Source: Armatimonadota bacterium (GTDB lineage: Bacteria > Armatimonadota > Fimbriimonadia > Fimbriimonadales > GBS-DC). From it: a stretch of 64,000 bases of DNA. Under the pieces are notes generated by a model that saw only the letters and a program-made list of their open reading frames with translations, was not told the origin of the DNA and searched no databases. The stretch is from NCBI GenBank assembly GCA_013359125.1, contig JABWCR010000012.1, positions 1 to 64,000 on the forward strand. The letters are read 5' to 3'. A program made the translations under genes and the position numbers. Positions 9,443 to 18,770 of the stretch are shown piece after piece; the first letter of the stretch is position 1; each line of letters opens with the position of its first letter.

Positions 9443-10695
9443 TTCTCGTTTACAACATTGCGCTTCTGCTGACCGCACCGATTTGGCTGGCCTACGCCCT
9501 CTACCGCATAATCTTTGGCACATGGCGCAGCGATTGGCAACACCGTTTTGGCTTTGTGCCTCGCTCCTCGCGCCCCTCGGTTTGGATTCATGCGGTCTCT
9601 GTCGGCGAGATGATCGCTGCCATCCCTGTAATCAAAGCTCTGCGCAAGCAACGTCCGCAATCCTACATTGTGCTGACGACCACAACGCCCGGAGGGCGCG
9701 AAATCGCAGACAGACAGGCCGCCGAGTGGGTCGACCAAATCGCCTACTTCCCTCTCGACCCCTTTGCCTGGATCGGCGTTCGCCGGATTCGCCCAACCGT
9801 GCTGGCTCTGATGGAATCTGAGTTCTGGCTAAACGCTCAGTGGTTTGCTAAACGGCAAGGAGCCACGGTACTCTTGTTGAACGGTCGGGTCTCGGATCGT
9901 ACCTATCGGCGCGCTCCCCGGTTTCGATTCTATTACCGGGCGGCATTAGGACTGATCGATCAAGCGCTCGCACAAACTCAGACCGATGCCGACCGTCTTA
10001 CAGCGCTAGGCGCCGATGCCGCCAGAACCGTCGTCGCCGGAAACACAAAGTTCGACGAAGCGTTAGACGAGACGGAAAGCGGCGCGCAATGGAAAACCAC
10101 GCTTGGGCTGCCGCCAGAATCCAAACTCTTGGTAACGGGAAGCTCGCGCAGCCGCATGGAGGACGATCTGGCCATTAGAGCCTTCGTTGTAATAGCCAAG
10201 GCCGTTCCATCTCTGCGGCTGTTGCTCGCGCCGCGCCATCTCGACCGAGTCGAAGAATGCCTGGCGGCCTGCCGAGAGGCCGGGCTTTCGGCTGTTCGTC
10301 GCTCTGCAATCAGTGGCCCGCACGATCATCCCGTGATCGTTTTGGACACTTTTGGCGAGCTTTCCCGCATCTATTCGGCGGCAGAAATCGCCATCATCGG
10401 CGGCGGTTTCGAGCCTTTTGGCGGACAGAATCTGATCCAGCCATTGGCGCGCGGCGCCCCGGTCATTTTTGGCCCGCACATGCACAACTTTCGCGATGCC
10501 GCCCACATGGCCAAGAGCGAAGGCGCGGGGTTTGAAACAAACTCCGCTGACGAAACGGCAAAACTGTGCATCCGAATTTTGACCGACGACGCGCTAAGGC
10601 TCTCCCTATCTGAGAAGGCAAGGCGCTTAGCAAAAGCCAATCAGGGCGCGTCCGAACGATGTATCGCGGCAATCTCGGCAACGCTCAGCGACTAA
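9439..10695 (+). CDS. waaA: 3-deoxy-D-manno-octulosonic acid transferase (KDO transferase)
   Basis: Adds KDO from CMP-KDO to lipid A precursor at the cytoplasmic face of the inner membrane. The protein has 418 residues, close to the usual 420-430. An N-terminal membrane anchor (about 3-22) precedes HAVSVGE with the catalytic-type Glu57. The C-terminal GT-B half has GGGFEPFGGQNLIQPLARGAPVIFGPHMHNF. TTG 9439 is supported by GAGGAG upstream and the 4-base TTGA overlap with the previous gene; an in-frame extension further upstream is not credible. This gene is strong evidence that the host makes LPS. Confidence 0.94.
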   Translation: MILVYNIALLLTAPIWLAYALYRIIFGTWRSDWQHRFGFVPRSSRPSVWIHAVSVGEMIAAIPVIKALRKQRPQSYIVLTTTTPGGREIADRQAAEWVDQIAYFPLDPFAWIGVRRIRPTVLALMESEFWLNAQWFAKRQGATVLLLNGRVSDRTYRRAPRFRFYYRAALGLIDQALAQTQTDADRLTALGADAARTVVAGNTKFDEALDETESGAQWKTTLGLPPESKLLVTGSSRSRMEDDLAIRAFVVIAKAVPSLRLLLAPRHLDRVEECLAACREAGLSAVRRSAISGPHDHPVIVLDTFGELSRIYSAAEIAIIGGGFEPFGGQNLIQPLARGAPVIFGPHMHNFRDAAHMAKSEGAGFETNSADETAKLCIRILTDDALRLSLSEKARRLAKANQGASERCIAAISATLSD

Positions 10696-10761
10696 TCGCC
10701 GTCGCCTTTGATAGCGGGAGCCATCTGCTCTTCGGGTTCGTATTATAAATCTGAAGAGAGG

Positions 10762-10776
10762 TATACTATAAACGCC
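10762..10776 (+). promoter_or_regulatory. -10 element of the M48 peptidase gene
   Basis: GG-TATACT with the hexamer at 10762-10767, 9 nt before the ATG. The nearest purine-rich tract (GAGAGG) lies upstream of the -10 and so would not be in the transcript. Confidence 0.55.
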
Positions 10777-11532
10777 ATGAGCTACGACCGACTGGCTGTT
10801 CGGCTCATCCTCTGGATGGCTCTGGCCCTCATGGGGTTAGGTCTCGGATGTCGCCGCGCAGTCGTCTGGAACGCTAAGCAAGAAGTCGAAATTGGCAAGC
10901 AAGGCTCTGCCGAAATCGAGAAGGAATACAAGCTCGACAAGAACCCCGCTCGCGTCCGACTGGTCGATGGAATCGGATCGCGATTGGTCAAGGTTGCCGG
11001 CAAGAAGGAATACGCTTATACCTTCAAGGTGCTCGACCTGGACGACATCAACGCCGTCTCTTTGCCGGGCGGCCCGATCTATGTTTTTAGGGGCCTCATC
11101 GAGGCTGCGAGCGACGAGGACGAGGTTTCCGGCGTAGTGGGGCATGAGCTAGGCCACATTAACGCCCGACACATCAACAAGCAACAGACCAAGCGCTTGG
11201 CCATCAACCTTGCCGTCCTGATCGGCACAAAAGGTCGCCCAAGCGATCTGACGGACATCGGATCGGCGCTGTTGATGCTCCAATACAGCCGCGACGACGA
11301 GTACGAAGCCGACAGGCTCGGCATCGAGTACAACTACAAAGCCGGATACGATCCCCACGGGATCGTGCGGTTCTTCGAGCGATTGCAAAAGCTTGAAAAA
11401 GGCGGCGACAAAGGCATCTTGGCCAACCTGCGCTCGCATCCTTTGACCGAAAACCGCATCTGGCGGGCGCAAGAGCACATAGCCAAAGTTACTGGAACGC
11501 CCGCGCCTCCTAAGCCGGGGGGCAAAAAGTGA
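10777..11532 (+). CDS. M48-family metallopeptidase, probable lipoprotein
   Basis: A zinc peptidase of 251 residues related to BepA/LoiP-type proteases that clear misassembled outer-membrane proteins. A hydrophobic N terminus ends in GLGLGC (Cys25), a relaxed lipobox. The active site is HELGH (123-127), with the third ligand in DDEYEADRLG. There is no TPR extension, unlike full BepA. ATG 10777 is taken because it follows the -10 and begins the signal sequence. It ends in a GTGA overlap with the GT2 gene. Confidence 0.88.
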   Translation: MSYDRLAVRLILWMALALMGLGLGCRRAVVWNAKQEVEIGKQGSAEIEKEYKLDKNPARVRLVDGIGSRLVKVAGKKEYAYTFKVLDLDDINAVSLPGGPIYVFRGLIEAASDEDEVSGVVGHELGHINARHINKQQTKRLAINLAVLIGTKGRPSDLTDIGSALLMLQYSRDDEYEADRLGIEYNYKAGYDPHGIVRFFERLQKLEKGGDKGILANLRSHPLTENRIWRAQEHIAKVTGTPAPPKPGGKK

Positions 11533-12209
11533 GAGTTGCCGCCGTCATCCCGGCATACAACGAAGAGCGCCGGATCGAGCGCGTGCTAGAGGCGGTTTGC
11601 CAAGCCGACTGTTTGGATGAGATCATTGTCGTGAACGACGGCAGCCAAGACAACACGGCAGAAGTCGCCTCTAGGTTTTCGGGCGTGCGCGTGCTGGACC
11701 TCCCTCGCAACAAGGGCAAGGGCGGCGCGCTCTTCGCAGGAGTCTCAGCAACCGATGCGCCCGTCGTTCTCTTCCTGGACGCCGACCTGATCGGCCTCAA
11801 ACCCGAGCACATCGAGGCAATCGTCGAACCCGTAGTCGCCAGTCAATGCGCTATGGCTATCGGCGTTTTCCGTGGCGGCCGATTTCTGACCGATTGGGCG
11901 CAGCGCCTCGCCCCCATGATCAGCGGCCAGCGCGCGCTAAAACGCGAGATTTTCCTAAGCATCCCGGGCGTGGAAGAGGCTCGAATGGGCGTCGAGGTCG
12001 CAATGACGCTTCGCGCTAAGCAGACTCGATGCACCTTGGCGATGATCCCGGTCTCGGGCATCACGCACACTATGAAGGAAGAAAAGCTCGGTTGGTTGAA
12101 AGGCACTGCGGCACGGTGGCGAATGTACTATGAAATCTTCCGCACTGTTGCTCGCATGAGCGCCATCAGCCGCGCCCAGCGCCGCCTGCGAAAAAGCAAC
12201 TTGGATTGA
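11529..12209 (+). CDS. GT2-family glycosyltransferase
   Basis: A 226-residue GT-A glycosyltransferase. The N terminus VAAVIPAYNEERRIERVL, VNDGSQDNT and the metal-binding FLDADL give the family 2 signature. There is no membrane domain, so it probably works at the cytosolic face on a lipid or nucleotide sugar. GTG 11529 overlaps the stop of the M48 gene (GTGA). The acceptor is unknown; the LPS context suggests an envelope role. Confidence 0.85.
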   Translation: MRVAAVIPAYNEERRIERVLEAVCQADCLDEIIVVNDGSQDNTAEVASRFSGVRVLDLPRNKGKGGALFAGVSATDAPVVLFLDADLIGLKPEHIEAIVEPVVASQCAMAIGVFRGGRFLTDWAQRLAPMISGQRALKREIFLSIPGVEEARMGVEVAMTLRAKQTRCTLAMIPVSGITHTMKEEKLGWLKGTAARWRMYYEIFRTVARMSAISRAQRRLRKSNLD

Positions 12210-12233
12210 CCCCTCCTTGGGCATGATTCAGTC

Positions 12234-12437
12234 GTGGAAAACGCTACCCTGCTTCCCCGCTTTGAGGCCGCTACCACCCACGAGAGCCTTGAGGATTATA
12301 GGGGCAAGCGGCTCGCGCTCTTCTCTCATCCGGCCGATTTCACGCCGGTCTGCACGACCGAGTTTTTAGCGTTCAGCCGATGCCCGGGTTGCGAACGAAG
12401 CCAACAACAGTGTCGTGGACTGGTATTTCACTACTAA
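12234..12437 (+). pseudogene. Peroxiredoxin (1-Cys, Prx6-like) fragment
   Basis: 67 codons from GTG 12234. The first 50 match the N terminus of a 1-Cys peroxiredoxin, with [24 protein letters not shown] including the peroxidatic Cys. The match stops after FLAFSR and the remaining residues are unrelated; a complete Prx6 needs about 150 more. The downstream 130 bp do not restore the frame recognisably. I read it as a truncated relic. Confidence 0.7.
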
Positions 12438-12570
12438 CGAGACGGCGGGATAGGGAAAGAACGCTCAAGCCATTTGAGATCGTTGGGCATGTAGGGGCTG
12501 CGCGCACGGCGTTGCCCCTGGGAACTTGAAGTCGATAGACTGCGTCAAAAAAAACGGAGGTGCTATATAA
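12438..12570. other. Gap after the peroxiredoxin relic
   Basis: No gene is visible. A G/C-rich 6-bp inverted repeat (AGGGGC ... GCCCCT) lies near 12491-12520. A GGAGG ribosome site for the next gene is at about 12556-12560. Confidence 0.4.
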
Positions 12571-14664
12571 GTGATTCGATTTCTCGTCGTATGTCTTGTC
12601 GGCTTAGCCATCGCATCTGCGCAAAAACCGGACTATTTGCAAGAACGCTACCGAACCAAGCCCGATCAACCCACCGGCATATTTAGAGATGCAACCGCCA
12701 ACGGAGAATGGCTTATGACCGAGGGAGCCAGCAACTCTTCGGAAAGAGCCCTTTGGCGACTGCCTCAGGGCTCGCTTGAAGAAGCGATCGACAGTAACAA
12801 CGTTGCTCTTTTCTCACCGAACGGCGCTTGGCTTGCCTTCAAAGATCGACAGACGCGCATCCGATTCTTAAACCTCAGCACGATGCGGGTTCAGTCAATT
12901 TCACCGCCTCTCGGCACTAGAAATCCCATCCAGTTTTCTAGAGACAGCAGTCATTTGTGGACTCGATTTGGACAGGGGTATGCATGGATCAACATCGCAT
13001 CGGGGGTTCTCACGCCCGTATTTCTCCCTTTCACAGACTTTGTTACGTCCGATCTCGAGGGACGCTTTCACGCAAGAAAGACGCAGTTTCCCAACATTCG
13101 CGCTCGACTACAGGTTTACGACCGAAACTCCAATCTAATGTCGGTCGATGCGGAAATTGGCGGAACGGTCAATGACGTCGCGTTCAGTCGTGACGGTTCG
13201 ACGGTCTGGGCGCTGGGGCGATACGACCAGGTATCGTTTCTTTATGGCTTTGCATCGGCGATCGGGCAGCCGATAGCGTCGCACCGCCTTACACTGCAAA
13301 GCCCAGTCTTTATGGGTATATCGCCGAATAATCAAGCGATCTTCACGGTCACCGGACCGGGCGATGCGACATTGGTCTCAGTGTCTCTGGAGACCGGCCA
13401 GATCGTCGGTACGTACCATCGGCCTCCAAACAATTCCAGCACTATAACTCGCCTCGTCGGAGACGGCTCCAAAGCGATCGTCGGGCTGCGCCCCGCCGGA
13501 TGGCCTTTCTGGACGAGCAAACTCGATATGATCGACCTATCGACCATGCAAACTGAACAAACGCTAGGCGAAGCGCTATGGCAGCCGCTACAGGCAGGAC
13601 TTCGAAGCAAGGCTCATTGGGAACGACGAAGAGTTTTCAATCCGAGCACACTTGAGGTTGCAAATACTCTCGTTCTGTACGACGCTAACGGAAACGAAGA
13701 GCAATCGTTTGACTTAGGCGGGCAGTTTCAATCGCTCAGCATCTCCGCAGACGGTACCGTAGCTACCGTCTCATACTCGGATCGGACTGAAATCCGACGC
13801 GTTACCGATTGGGCGCTAACTCAAACATTGTCGTCAGCCGTCATCAGAACTATCAGCCGCGATGGCGCCCTGGGTCTGACAGCAAGCCAGCTGCCGCCTC
13901 GGATCATTGACCTTCGGACCGGCGTCGATAGGTCAACTCTCGATCGCCCGGTCAGCGCTGCATCCCACGAGTTTAGCTTCGACAATTCCCTTCTCTATGT
14001 TTGGTTTAATGTCGATGAAGGCGGAAACGTCGGCGGCGAAACACGGCCGGGAGCGCATCTTTGGGCTTTTTCTACTGACACCGGCATGCGAAGTTGGGCG
14101 ATCTACGATCCTGGAAGGCGCGTCGCAGGCGCTTGTCCTCTTCCCGGACCAGGTGGCTTCCTTCTCCATACCACCGCGCCTGGAACGCTATCCAATCTAA
14201 AGTTCTATGATTCGAACGGGCTGATAACGCGGCAATCCGTACAGGGCGTCTGGCCGGCCGCTCCCTACTATCCCAGCCCGGACGGTCGCTTCCTATCCTA
14301 CTCTGGGAGCTCTGGAGACCTCTTTCCAGTCCCGGGCGGCGCTTGGCGATCCATCCGAATGTTCGACCTCATGCCGGTTGCGGCGGTTAGATACCTTGAC
14401 GATGTGTACCAAGCTACGACCTTCGTTCCGTCCCACGATCACAAGACCTTGCTCCACTCGACGCCGTTCGATAGCCGCATATACCGGAATCCGTTTGGAC
14501 CGGGAGACGTTGACATGAGCGGCTGCGTCGACGCCACCGACCTCGAGCTTGCTCTAAGATATTTGGGAACGTTCAATCCTAAGATCGATCTGAACGGCGA
14601 CGGCTGGGTAACGAACGAAGACATCGCCATCGTCCTCAACAACATAGACGACGACTGCGACTAG
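12571..14664 (+). CDS. Secreted beta-propeller-like protein with C-terminal dockerin repeat
   Basis: A 697-residue exported protein of unknown role. A signal peptide (residues 1-17, ending ASA|Q) is followed by about 600 residues of WD40/TolB-like repeats (recurrent SRDGS, SADGT, SPDGRF motifs). A type I dockerin-like pair of calcium loops closes the protein: GDVDMSGCVDATDLELAL and DLNGDGWVTNEDIAIVL. GTG 12571 has GGAGG about 10 nt upstream. The last codons overlap the convergent rbfA by a few bases. Similar dockerin tails occur in two other genes of this window. Confidence 0.8.
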   Translation: MIRFLVVCLVGLAIASAQKPDYLQERYRTKPDQPTGIFRDATANGEWLMTEGASNSSERALWRLPQGSLEEAIDSNNVALFSPNGAWLAFKDRQTRIRFLNLSTMRVQSISPPLGTRNPIQFSRDSSHLWTRFGQGYAWINIASGVLTPVFLPFTDFVTSDLEGRFHARKTQFPNIRARLQVYDRNSNLMSVDAEIGGTVNDVAFSRDGSTVWALGRYDQVSFLYGFASAIGQPIASHRLTLQSPVFMGISPNNQAIFTVTGPGDATLVSVSLETGQIVGTYHRPPNNSSTITRLVGDGSKAIVGLRPAGWPFWTSKLDMIDLSTMQTEQTLGEALWQPLQAGLRSKAHWERRRVFNPSTLEVANTLVLYDANGNEEQSFDLGGQFQSLSISADGTVATVSYSDRTEIRRVTDWALTQTLSSAVIRTISRDGALGLTASQLPPRIIDLRTGVDRSTLDRPVSAASHEFSFDNSLLYVWFNVDEGGNVGGETRPGAHLWAFSTDTGMRSWAIYDPGRRVAGACPLPGPGGFLLHTTAPGTLSNLKFYDSNGLITRQSVQGVWPAAPYYPSPDGRFLSYSGSSGDLFPVPGGAWRSIRMFDLMPVAAVRYLDDVYQATTFVPSHDHKTLLHSTPFDSRIYRNPFGPGDVDMSGCVDATDLELALRYLGTFNPKIDLNGDGWVTNEDIAIVLNNIDDDCD

Positions 14665-14978
14665 TCTCGTATCAGCCGGTTGATACGGTCCAACTTGCTC
14701 AGGCTGTCGTCCGCCTCGAACGACAGTTTGGGCAAGCGCTTAAGTCGCAATCGTTTGCCCAAAAGCGACTGTAAAAACCCGGCCGAACCTTGAAGCGCCT
14801 CGACAGCGCCCTCCGCCCCATCCATGCTGCTGACAAAGATGCGAGCATGAGAGAGGTCCTTGCTCACCTGAGCGCGGGTGATCGTTACCAGCCCAATGCG
14901 CGGATCGTTCAGATCTCTCAAGATGGCTTGGCTGATCTCGGCGACTAGCAACGACTCGATTCTGTCCATTCGGTTCAT
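14661..14978 (-). CDS. rbfA: Ribosome-binding factor A
   Basis: A 105-residue KH-like protein that binds the 30S subunit during 16S rRNA maturation and cold adaptation. RbfA hallmarks are visible: ISQAILRDLNDPRIGLVTITRAQVSKDLSHARIFVS and LGKRLRLKRLPKLSFEADDSLSKLDRINRLI. ATG 14976-14978 is chosen, one nt after the ylxP stop; the longer frame would overlap ylxP. It is the last gene of the nusA operon. Confidence 0.92.
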   Translation of the reverse strand: MNRMDRIESLLVAEISQAILRDLNDPRIGLVTITRAQVSKDLSHARIFVSSMDGAEGAVEALQGSAGFLQSLLGKRLRLKRLPKLSFEADDSLSKLDRINRLIRD

Positions 14979-14979
14979 G

Positions 14980-15267
14980 TCAATCGATCTCAAGCGCGAC
15001 CGCCTGAATCTGGACGCGCAACTCCTTATCGATAAGCTCCTGCGCCTTGCTCAACATCGCGTTCACCGCCGACCGATCGTTCGAGACGCACGCGATGGCA
15101 ATGGTCGCTGTCTGGCAGAGGTCATGGTCGTCCACCTCGGAAACGGAAACGTTGAATGCGCTACGGATACGAACGATAAGGCTTTGAACGACTTGCCGTT
15201 TCTGCTTAAGCGATTGGGCGCCCGGCACGGCAAGGCGCAATGTGAGAACTCCAATTCGCGCTGCCAT
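14980..15267 (-). CDS. ylxP: YlxP / DUF503 protein
   Basis: A 95-residue protein of the DUF503 family, regularly found between infB and rbfA in Gram-positive and related genomes. The family start GVLTLRLAVPGAQSLKQKRQVVQSLIVRIRSAFNVSVSEVD is clear. Its function is poorly known; a role in ribosome assembly is presumed from its operon. It starts 9 nt after infB. Confidence 0.9.
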   Translation of the reverse strand: MAARIGVLTLRLAVPGAQSLKQKRQVVQSLIVRIRSAFNVSVSEVDDHDLCQTATIAIACVSNDRSAVNAMLSKAQELIDKELRVQIQAVALEID

Positions 15268-15276
15268 GGCTCGGCA

Positions 15277-17217
15277 CTAATCCAGTTCCTTCTGGCGCAC
15301 CTGGTAGCATTCGATCTTGTCGCCAACCTTGTAGGCGGTAAAGTCGTCCAGATTGATGCCGCACTCGTATCCGGCAGCGATCTCGCGAACGTCTTCCTTT
15401 ATGTGCCGCAACGAGGCGACCTTGCCGTCATAGACGACCTCGCCCTCGCGGATCAGCCTCGCGTTGTAACCGCGATAAATCTTGCCGTCCAACACATAGC
15501 TTCCAGCGACCGTTATGCCGCGGCTCAGTTTGAACACGGCGCGAATCTCCGCCGTGCCGCAGTAAACTTCTTCGTACTCCGGCTCCAGCAGACCGCGCAG
15601 CGCTTTTTCAATGTCGTTCAAAAGTTCGTAGATGATTTTGTAGCTGCGCACGTCGATTCCGTCCGACTTGGCAATTGCTTCGGCCTTCGGTTCGACCTTG
15701 ACGTTAAAAGCCAAGATGACCGCATTGGCGACCGAGGCCAGTTGGACGTCCGATTCGTTGACGTTTCCAACCCCTGCATGGACGACGAGAATGTCGATGT
15801 TCTCCGGCGGCTCAATGTTCATCACAGCGTCTCGGATCGCCTCGACGCTGCCCCATACGTCGCCTTTGATGATGACCGCCAGTTCCTTAAACTGATCGCT
15901 CTCTAGATGGCGATAGACATCTTCAAGCTTCAGCTTCTTCTTCTGCTGATGCTTAAACTTCTCTTCGCGCTCTGCGTTCTGTCGTTCCTGCGCGATCTGT
16001 CTAGCCATTGATTCGCCAGATGCGACGGTCAACCGATCGCCCGCCAATGGCACGTTTTGAAGCCCAATAATCTCCACGGGGGTCGCCGGACCGGCCTTGT
16101 CCAACTGATTGCCCTTATGATCCAACATCGCGCGCACTTTGCCCATTGTGTTGCCAACGTTGATGATGTCGGATCGCTTGAGCGTTCCCTGCTGGATCAG
16201 CACGGTCGCCAACGGGCCGCGTCCTTTGTCCAGCTTCGCCTCGATCACCGTGCCCTCTACCGGTGCGGATGGATCGGCCTGGTAATCTTCGACTTCGGCG
16301 ACCAATAAGATCATTTCGAGCAACTTGTCCACGCCCTCGCCCGTGATCGCCGATACGGGCACCATGATCGTCTTGCCGCCCCAATCTTCCGGTACCAGTT
16401 CGTATTCGGTGAGCATCTGCCTGACTTTCTCAACGTTGGCCTCGGGCTTGTCGATCTTGTTGATCGCCACCATCAGCACCACGCCCGCGTTCTTGGCGTG
16501 GTTGATCGCCTCGATAGTCTGCGGCATCACGCCGTCGTCCGCCGCCACCACCAGCACAGCGATATCGGTAACCTGTGCGCCCCGCGCCCTCATGGCGGTA
16601 AACGCGGCATGGCCCGGCGTGTCTAAGAAGGTAATCAGCTTCCCATCGGTCTCTACCTGATAGGCGCCGATGTGCTGAGTGATGCCCCCGAACTCGCGCT
16701 CGGTGACCTTGGTCTTTCGAATGTAGTCCAAAAGCGAGGTTTTGCCGTGGTCGACATGGCCCAAAATCGTTACGACCGGCGGTCTTGGCTGCATTCCGGC
16801 CGTCTTCAGCGCTTTCTTCGCCTTGGGCGCCACAACCGCCTGTGCCTGAGGCTCCTGCCATCGCGCGGTCAATCCAAATTCCGAGACGACCAGTTCGGCC
16901 AGTTCTTTTTCTAGCTTCTGGGTCAGCGTAAACAGGTGGCCCTCGCCCATCAGAACCTTTTGCACTTCGGTCGGCGTCCTTTCTAAGGTTTGCGCCAACT
17001 CTCTGACGGTGATTTGGGGCGGCAGAACAATGGTGCGGAGTTCGTCGCCCAGATCGGTCGCCATCTCGCGCAGAGTGTCCGCGGTCTCTTGATCGATGCC
17101 GGACTTGGCGGCGTCGGCCGGCACGCCCAACTCGGTCAATACCTGCAACAACCGGTTGGACGGCACCTCAAACTCTTTCGCCAGCTCCTGAACGCTTACT
17201 TTTGCCATTGTCTCCAT
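15277..17217 (-). CDS. infB: Translation initiation factor IF-2
   Basis: A GTPase that places fMet-tRNA on the 30S ribosome. At 646 residues it is short because the usual long N-terminal linker is nearly absent. Two IF2_N modules ([21 protein letters not shown], about 6-26, and [21 protein letters not shown], about 70-90) are followed by the G domain with GHVDHGKTS (about 151-159), DTPGHAAF and NKID, then domains II-IV. ATG 17217 has GGAG 9 nt upstream; an ATG three codons later is an alternative. A GG-TACAAT -10-like box at 17245-17250 could give infB its own start. Confidence 0.95.
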   Translation of the reverse strand: METMAKVSVQELAKEFEVPSNRLLQVLTELGVPADAAKSGIDQETADTLREMATDLGDELRTIVLPPQITVRELAQTLERTPTEVQKVLMGEGHLFTLTQKLEKELAELVVSEFGLTARWQEPQAQAVVAPKAKKALKTAGMQPRPPVVTILGHVDHGKTSLLDYIRKTKVTEREFGGITQHIGAYQVETDGKLITFLDTPGHAAFTAMRARGAQVTDIAVLVVAADDGVMPQTIEAINHAKNAGVVLMVAINKIDKPEANVEKVRQMLTEYELVPEDWGGKTIMVPVSAITGEGVDKLLEMILLVAEVEDYQADPSAPVEGTVIEAKLDKGRGPLATVLIQQGTLKRSDIINVGNTMGKVRAMLDHKGNQLDKAGPATPVEIIGLQNVPLAGDRLTVASGESMARQIAQERQNAEREEKFKHQQKKKLKLEDVYRHLESDQFKELAVIIKGDVWGSVEAIRDAVMNIEPPENIDILVVHAGVGNVNESDVQLASVANAVILAFNVKVEPKAEAIAKSDGIDVRSYKIIYELLNDIEKALRGLLEPEYEEVYCGTAEIRAVFKLSRGITVAGSYVLDGKIYRGYNARLIREGEVVYDGKVASLRHIKEDVREIAAGYECGINLDDFTAYKVGDKIECYQVRQKELD

Positions 17218-17242
17218 TGCTCGAATCTCCGAGCATCTGCCT

Positions 17243-17494
17243 TTATTGTACCAAAAGTCCGACGACCTCGTCCCACGCCCAAGACGCTATCTGCGCCTTG
17301 AGAAGGCGAGAGGCCGTTCCCTTCTTCTTTGCCTTTTCAATGCACTCGGCCGTGCGACAAAAATAAACCGACCGGCCGTGCACTCTCGAATCGCCCGCGA
17401 CTACTACAGACCCGTCCTTCAATCGCACAATGCGAACAAACTCCTGCTTCGCTCCGCACCTTCTGCAGGCGACGCAACGGCGGAGTTGGTTCAT
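17243..17494 (-). CDS. ylxR: YlxR / DUF448 RNA-binding protein
   Basis: An 83-residue protein with the DUF448 pattern: RRCVACRRCGAKQEFVRIVR near the N terminus and HGRSVYFCRTAECIEKAKKKG in the middle. YlxR is a nucleoid- or RNA-associated factor encoded between nusA and infB; in B. subtilis it has been linked to RNase P and gene regulation. The ATG overlaps the nusA stop (ATGA). No ylxQ (L7Ae-like) gene follows. Confidence 0.88.
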   Translation of the reverse strand: MNQLRRCVACRRCGAKQEFVRIVRLKDGSVVVAGDSRVHGRSVYFCRTAECIEKAKKKGTASRLLKAQIASWAWDEVVGLLVQ

Positions 17495-18654
17495 CCTGCT
17501 GCGTGAGCTTGTTCTGCTTCGACCGGCGTTTCCTCGACCTTAGGCTCTTCGGGAGAGGCTGACGAATGTTGAATCTCCTCCGGCGAAAGGCTCTTTCCAG
17601 AGCGCTCTTGCGCTAATTGCGCTTCCGATCTCACGTTCAGTTTCCAGTTGGTCAATTTGCTCGCCAATCGCACATTGACGCCGTTGCGGCCAATAGCCAG
17701 CGAAAGTTGATTGTTAGGCACCACCACCATCGCCTCGGTCTTTTCCTCATCCAACTCAACACGGTTCACTCGCGCTGGGCCCAATGCTTCCATAATGAAA
17801 AGCTGAGGGTCGGAATGCCACAAGATCACGTCCACTCGTTCGCCAAAGAGCTCATCGGTTACAGCTTGTACCCGGGCGCCCCTGTGCCCGATGCACGATC
17901 CGACCGCGTCCACTCTTGGATTGCGGGAGGTAACGGCTACCTTTGCCCGCACGCCCGGCTCGCGAGCAACCGCCTTCACCTCGATTTGTCCTTCCTCAAT
18001 CTCGGGCACTTCTAAAGCCAATAGACGTTCGACCAATCGCGGATGAGTCCGAGAGACCATCGCGCGAATGCCCTTCTCCCGATCGATGACTTGTAGAACG
18101 TAAACGCGCAACCGTTCGTTAAACCGATATCGCTCCGTCGGTACCTGCTCGGAATAGGCCAACAGCCCCTCGACGCGACCGATTGCCACAATGGCATTGC
18201 GACCCTCGAACCTTTGAATAGTGGCCGAAACGATGTCGCCTTCTCTGCGCTTCAGCTCATCGACGGCATGCTTGTTCTCTCGCTCTCGAATATTCTGCTT
18301 TAGCACCTGCATCGCGGTGCTGGCGGCGATCCGCCCCATATCGAGATGTTCCGTCGGCACCTCGACCTCATAAAGATCGCCTACCTCGTACTTCTCGTCT
18401 AGCTTCTGCGCTTCTTCCAATGAAATCTGCGTCTGATCGGACGTTACGACCCCGACCACTTCCTTGTGAGCATAGACGTGAAACTCTCCCACACGGGTAT
18501 CCAAGCTGACGGTAACGATGGCGCTTTCCGGCATTCCAACGTGCTTTTTGTACGCTTTGGCCATCGCATTCTCAAGGTCTTCGATCAGCTCCTCGACCGG
18601 AATGTCGCGCTCTTGCGCCAATTGTTGCAAACCCTCGTAGATTCCTCTATTCAT
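17491..18654 (-). CDS. nusA: Transcription termination/antitermination factor NusA
   Basis: An RNA polymerase-binding elongation factor of 387 residues. The order is NusA N-domain (IYEGLQQLAQERDIPVEELIEDLENAMAKAYKK), S1 domain, and KH1-KH2 (GSCIGHRGARVQAVTDEL and AIGRNGVNVRLASKLTNW). A short acidic tail replaces the acidic repeats of E. coli NusA. ATG 18652-18654 is chosen because AGGTG stands 7 nt upstream and the known N terminus begins there; the longer frame runs into the leader hairpin. RimP is not encoded upstream, unlike most nusA operons. Confidence 0.94.
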   Translation of the reverse strand: MNRGIYEGLQQLAQERDIPVEELIEDLENAMAKAYKKHVGMPESAIVTVSLDTRVGEFHVYAHKEVVGVVTSDQTQISLEEAQKLDEKYEVGDLYEVEVPTEHLDMGRIAASTAMQVLKQNIRERENKHAVDELKRREGDIVSATIQRFEGRNAIVAIGRVEGLLAYSEQVPTERYRFNERLRVYVLQVIDREKGIRAMVSRTHPRLVERLLALEVPEIEEGQIEVKAVAREPGVRAKVAVTSRNPRVDAVGSCIGHRGARVQAVTDELFGERVDVILWHSDPQLFIMEALGPARVNRVELDEEKTEAMVVVPNNQLSLAIGRNGVNVRLASKLTNWKLNVRSEAQLAQERSGKSLSPEEIQHSSASPEEPKVEETPVEAEQAHAAG

Positions 18655-18686
18655 AATGTTCACCTGCAGAGTAACAGCACGCCTAT

Positions 18687-18712
18687 AAAAAAGAGTGGGT
18701 TGCGCCCACTCT
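18687..18712 (-). terminator. Intrinsic terminator in the nusA leader (candidate attenuator)
   Basis: On the minus strand an 8-bp stem (18712-18705 / 18699-18692) with a 5-nt loop runs straight into TTTTTT (18692-18687). It lies between the nusA-operon promoter (-10 at 18743-18748) and the nusA ATG (18654), so it should cut off some transcripts before nusA. Confidence 0.7.
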
Positions 18713-18742
18713 CCTTGCGCCCTCTGATGCCCCTGCGACAAG

Positions 18743-18763
18743 AGTATACCCCAAAGGTATAAT
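18743..18763. promoter_or_regulatory. Divergent promoters for nusA operon and era
   Basis: Minus strand: GG-TATACT (-10 at 18743-18748) gives an approximately 80-nt nusA leader. Plus strand: GG-TATAAT (-10 at 18758-18763), 7 nt before the era ATG, implies a leaderless era message. Confidence 0.7.
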
Positions 18764-18770
18764 CCTGCCG

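Noticed and set aside
14878-15906. A 342-codon plus-strand frame opposite rbfA, ylxP and infB
   Set aside because: Covers three conserved genes on the other strand and has no recognisable protein content.
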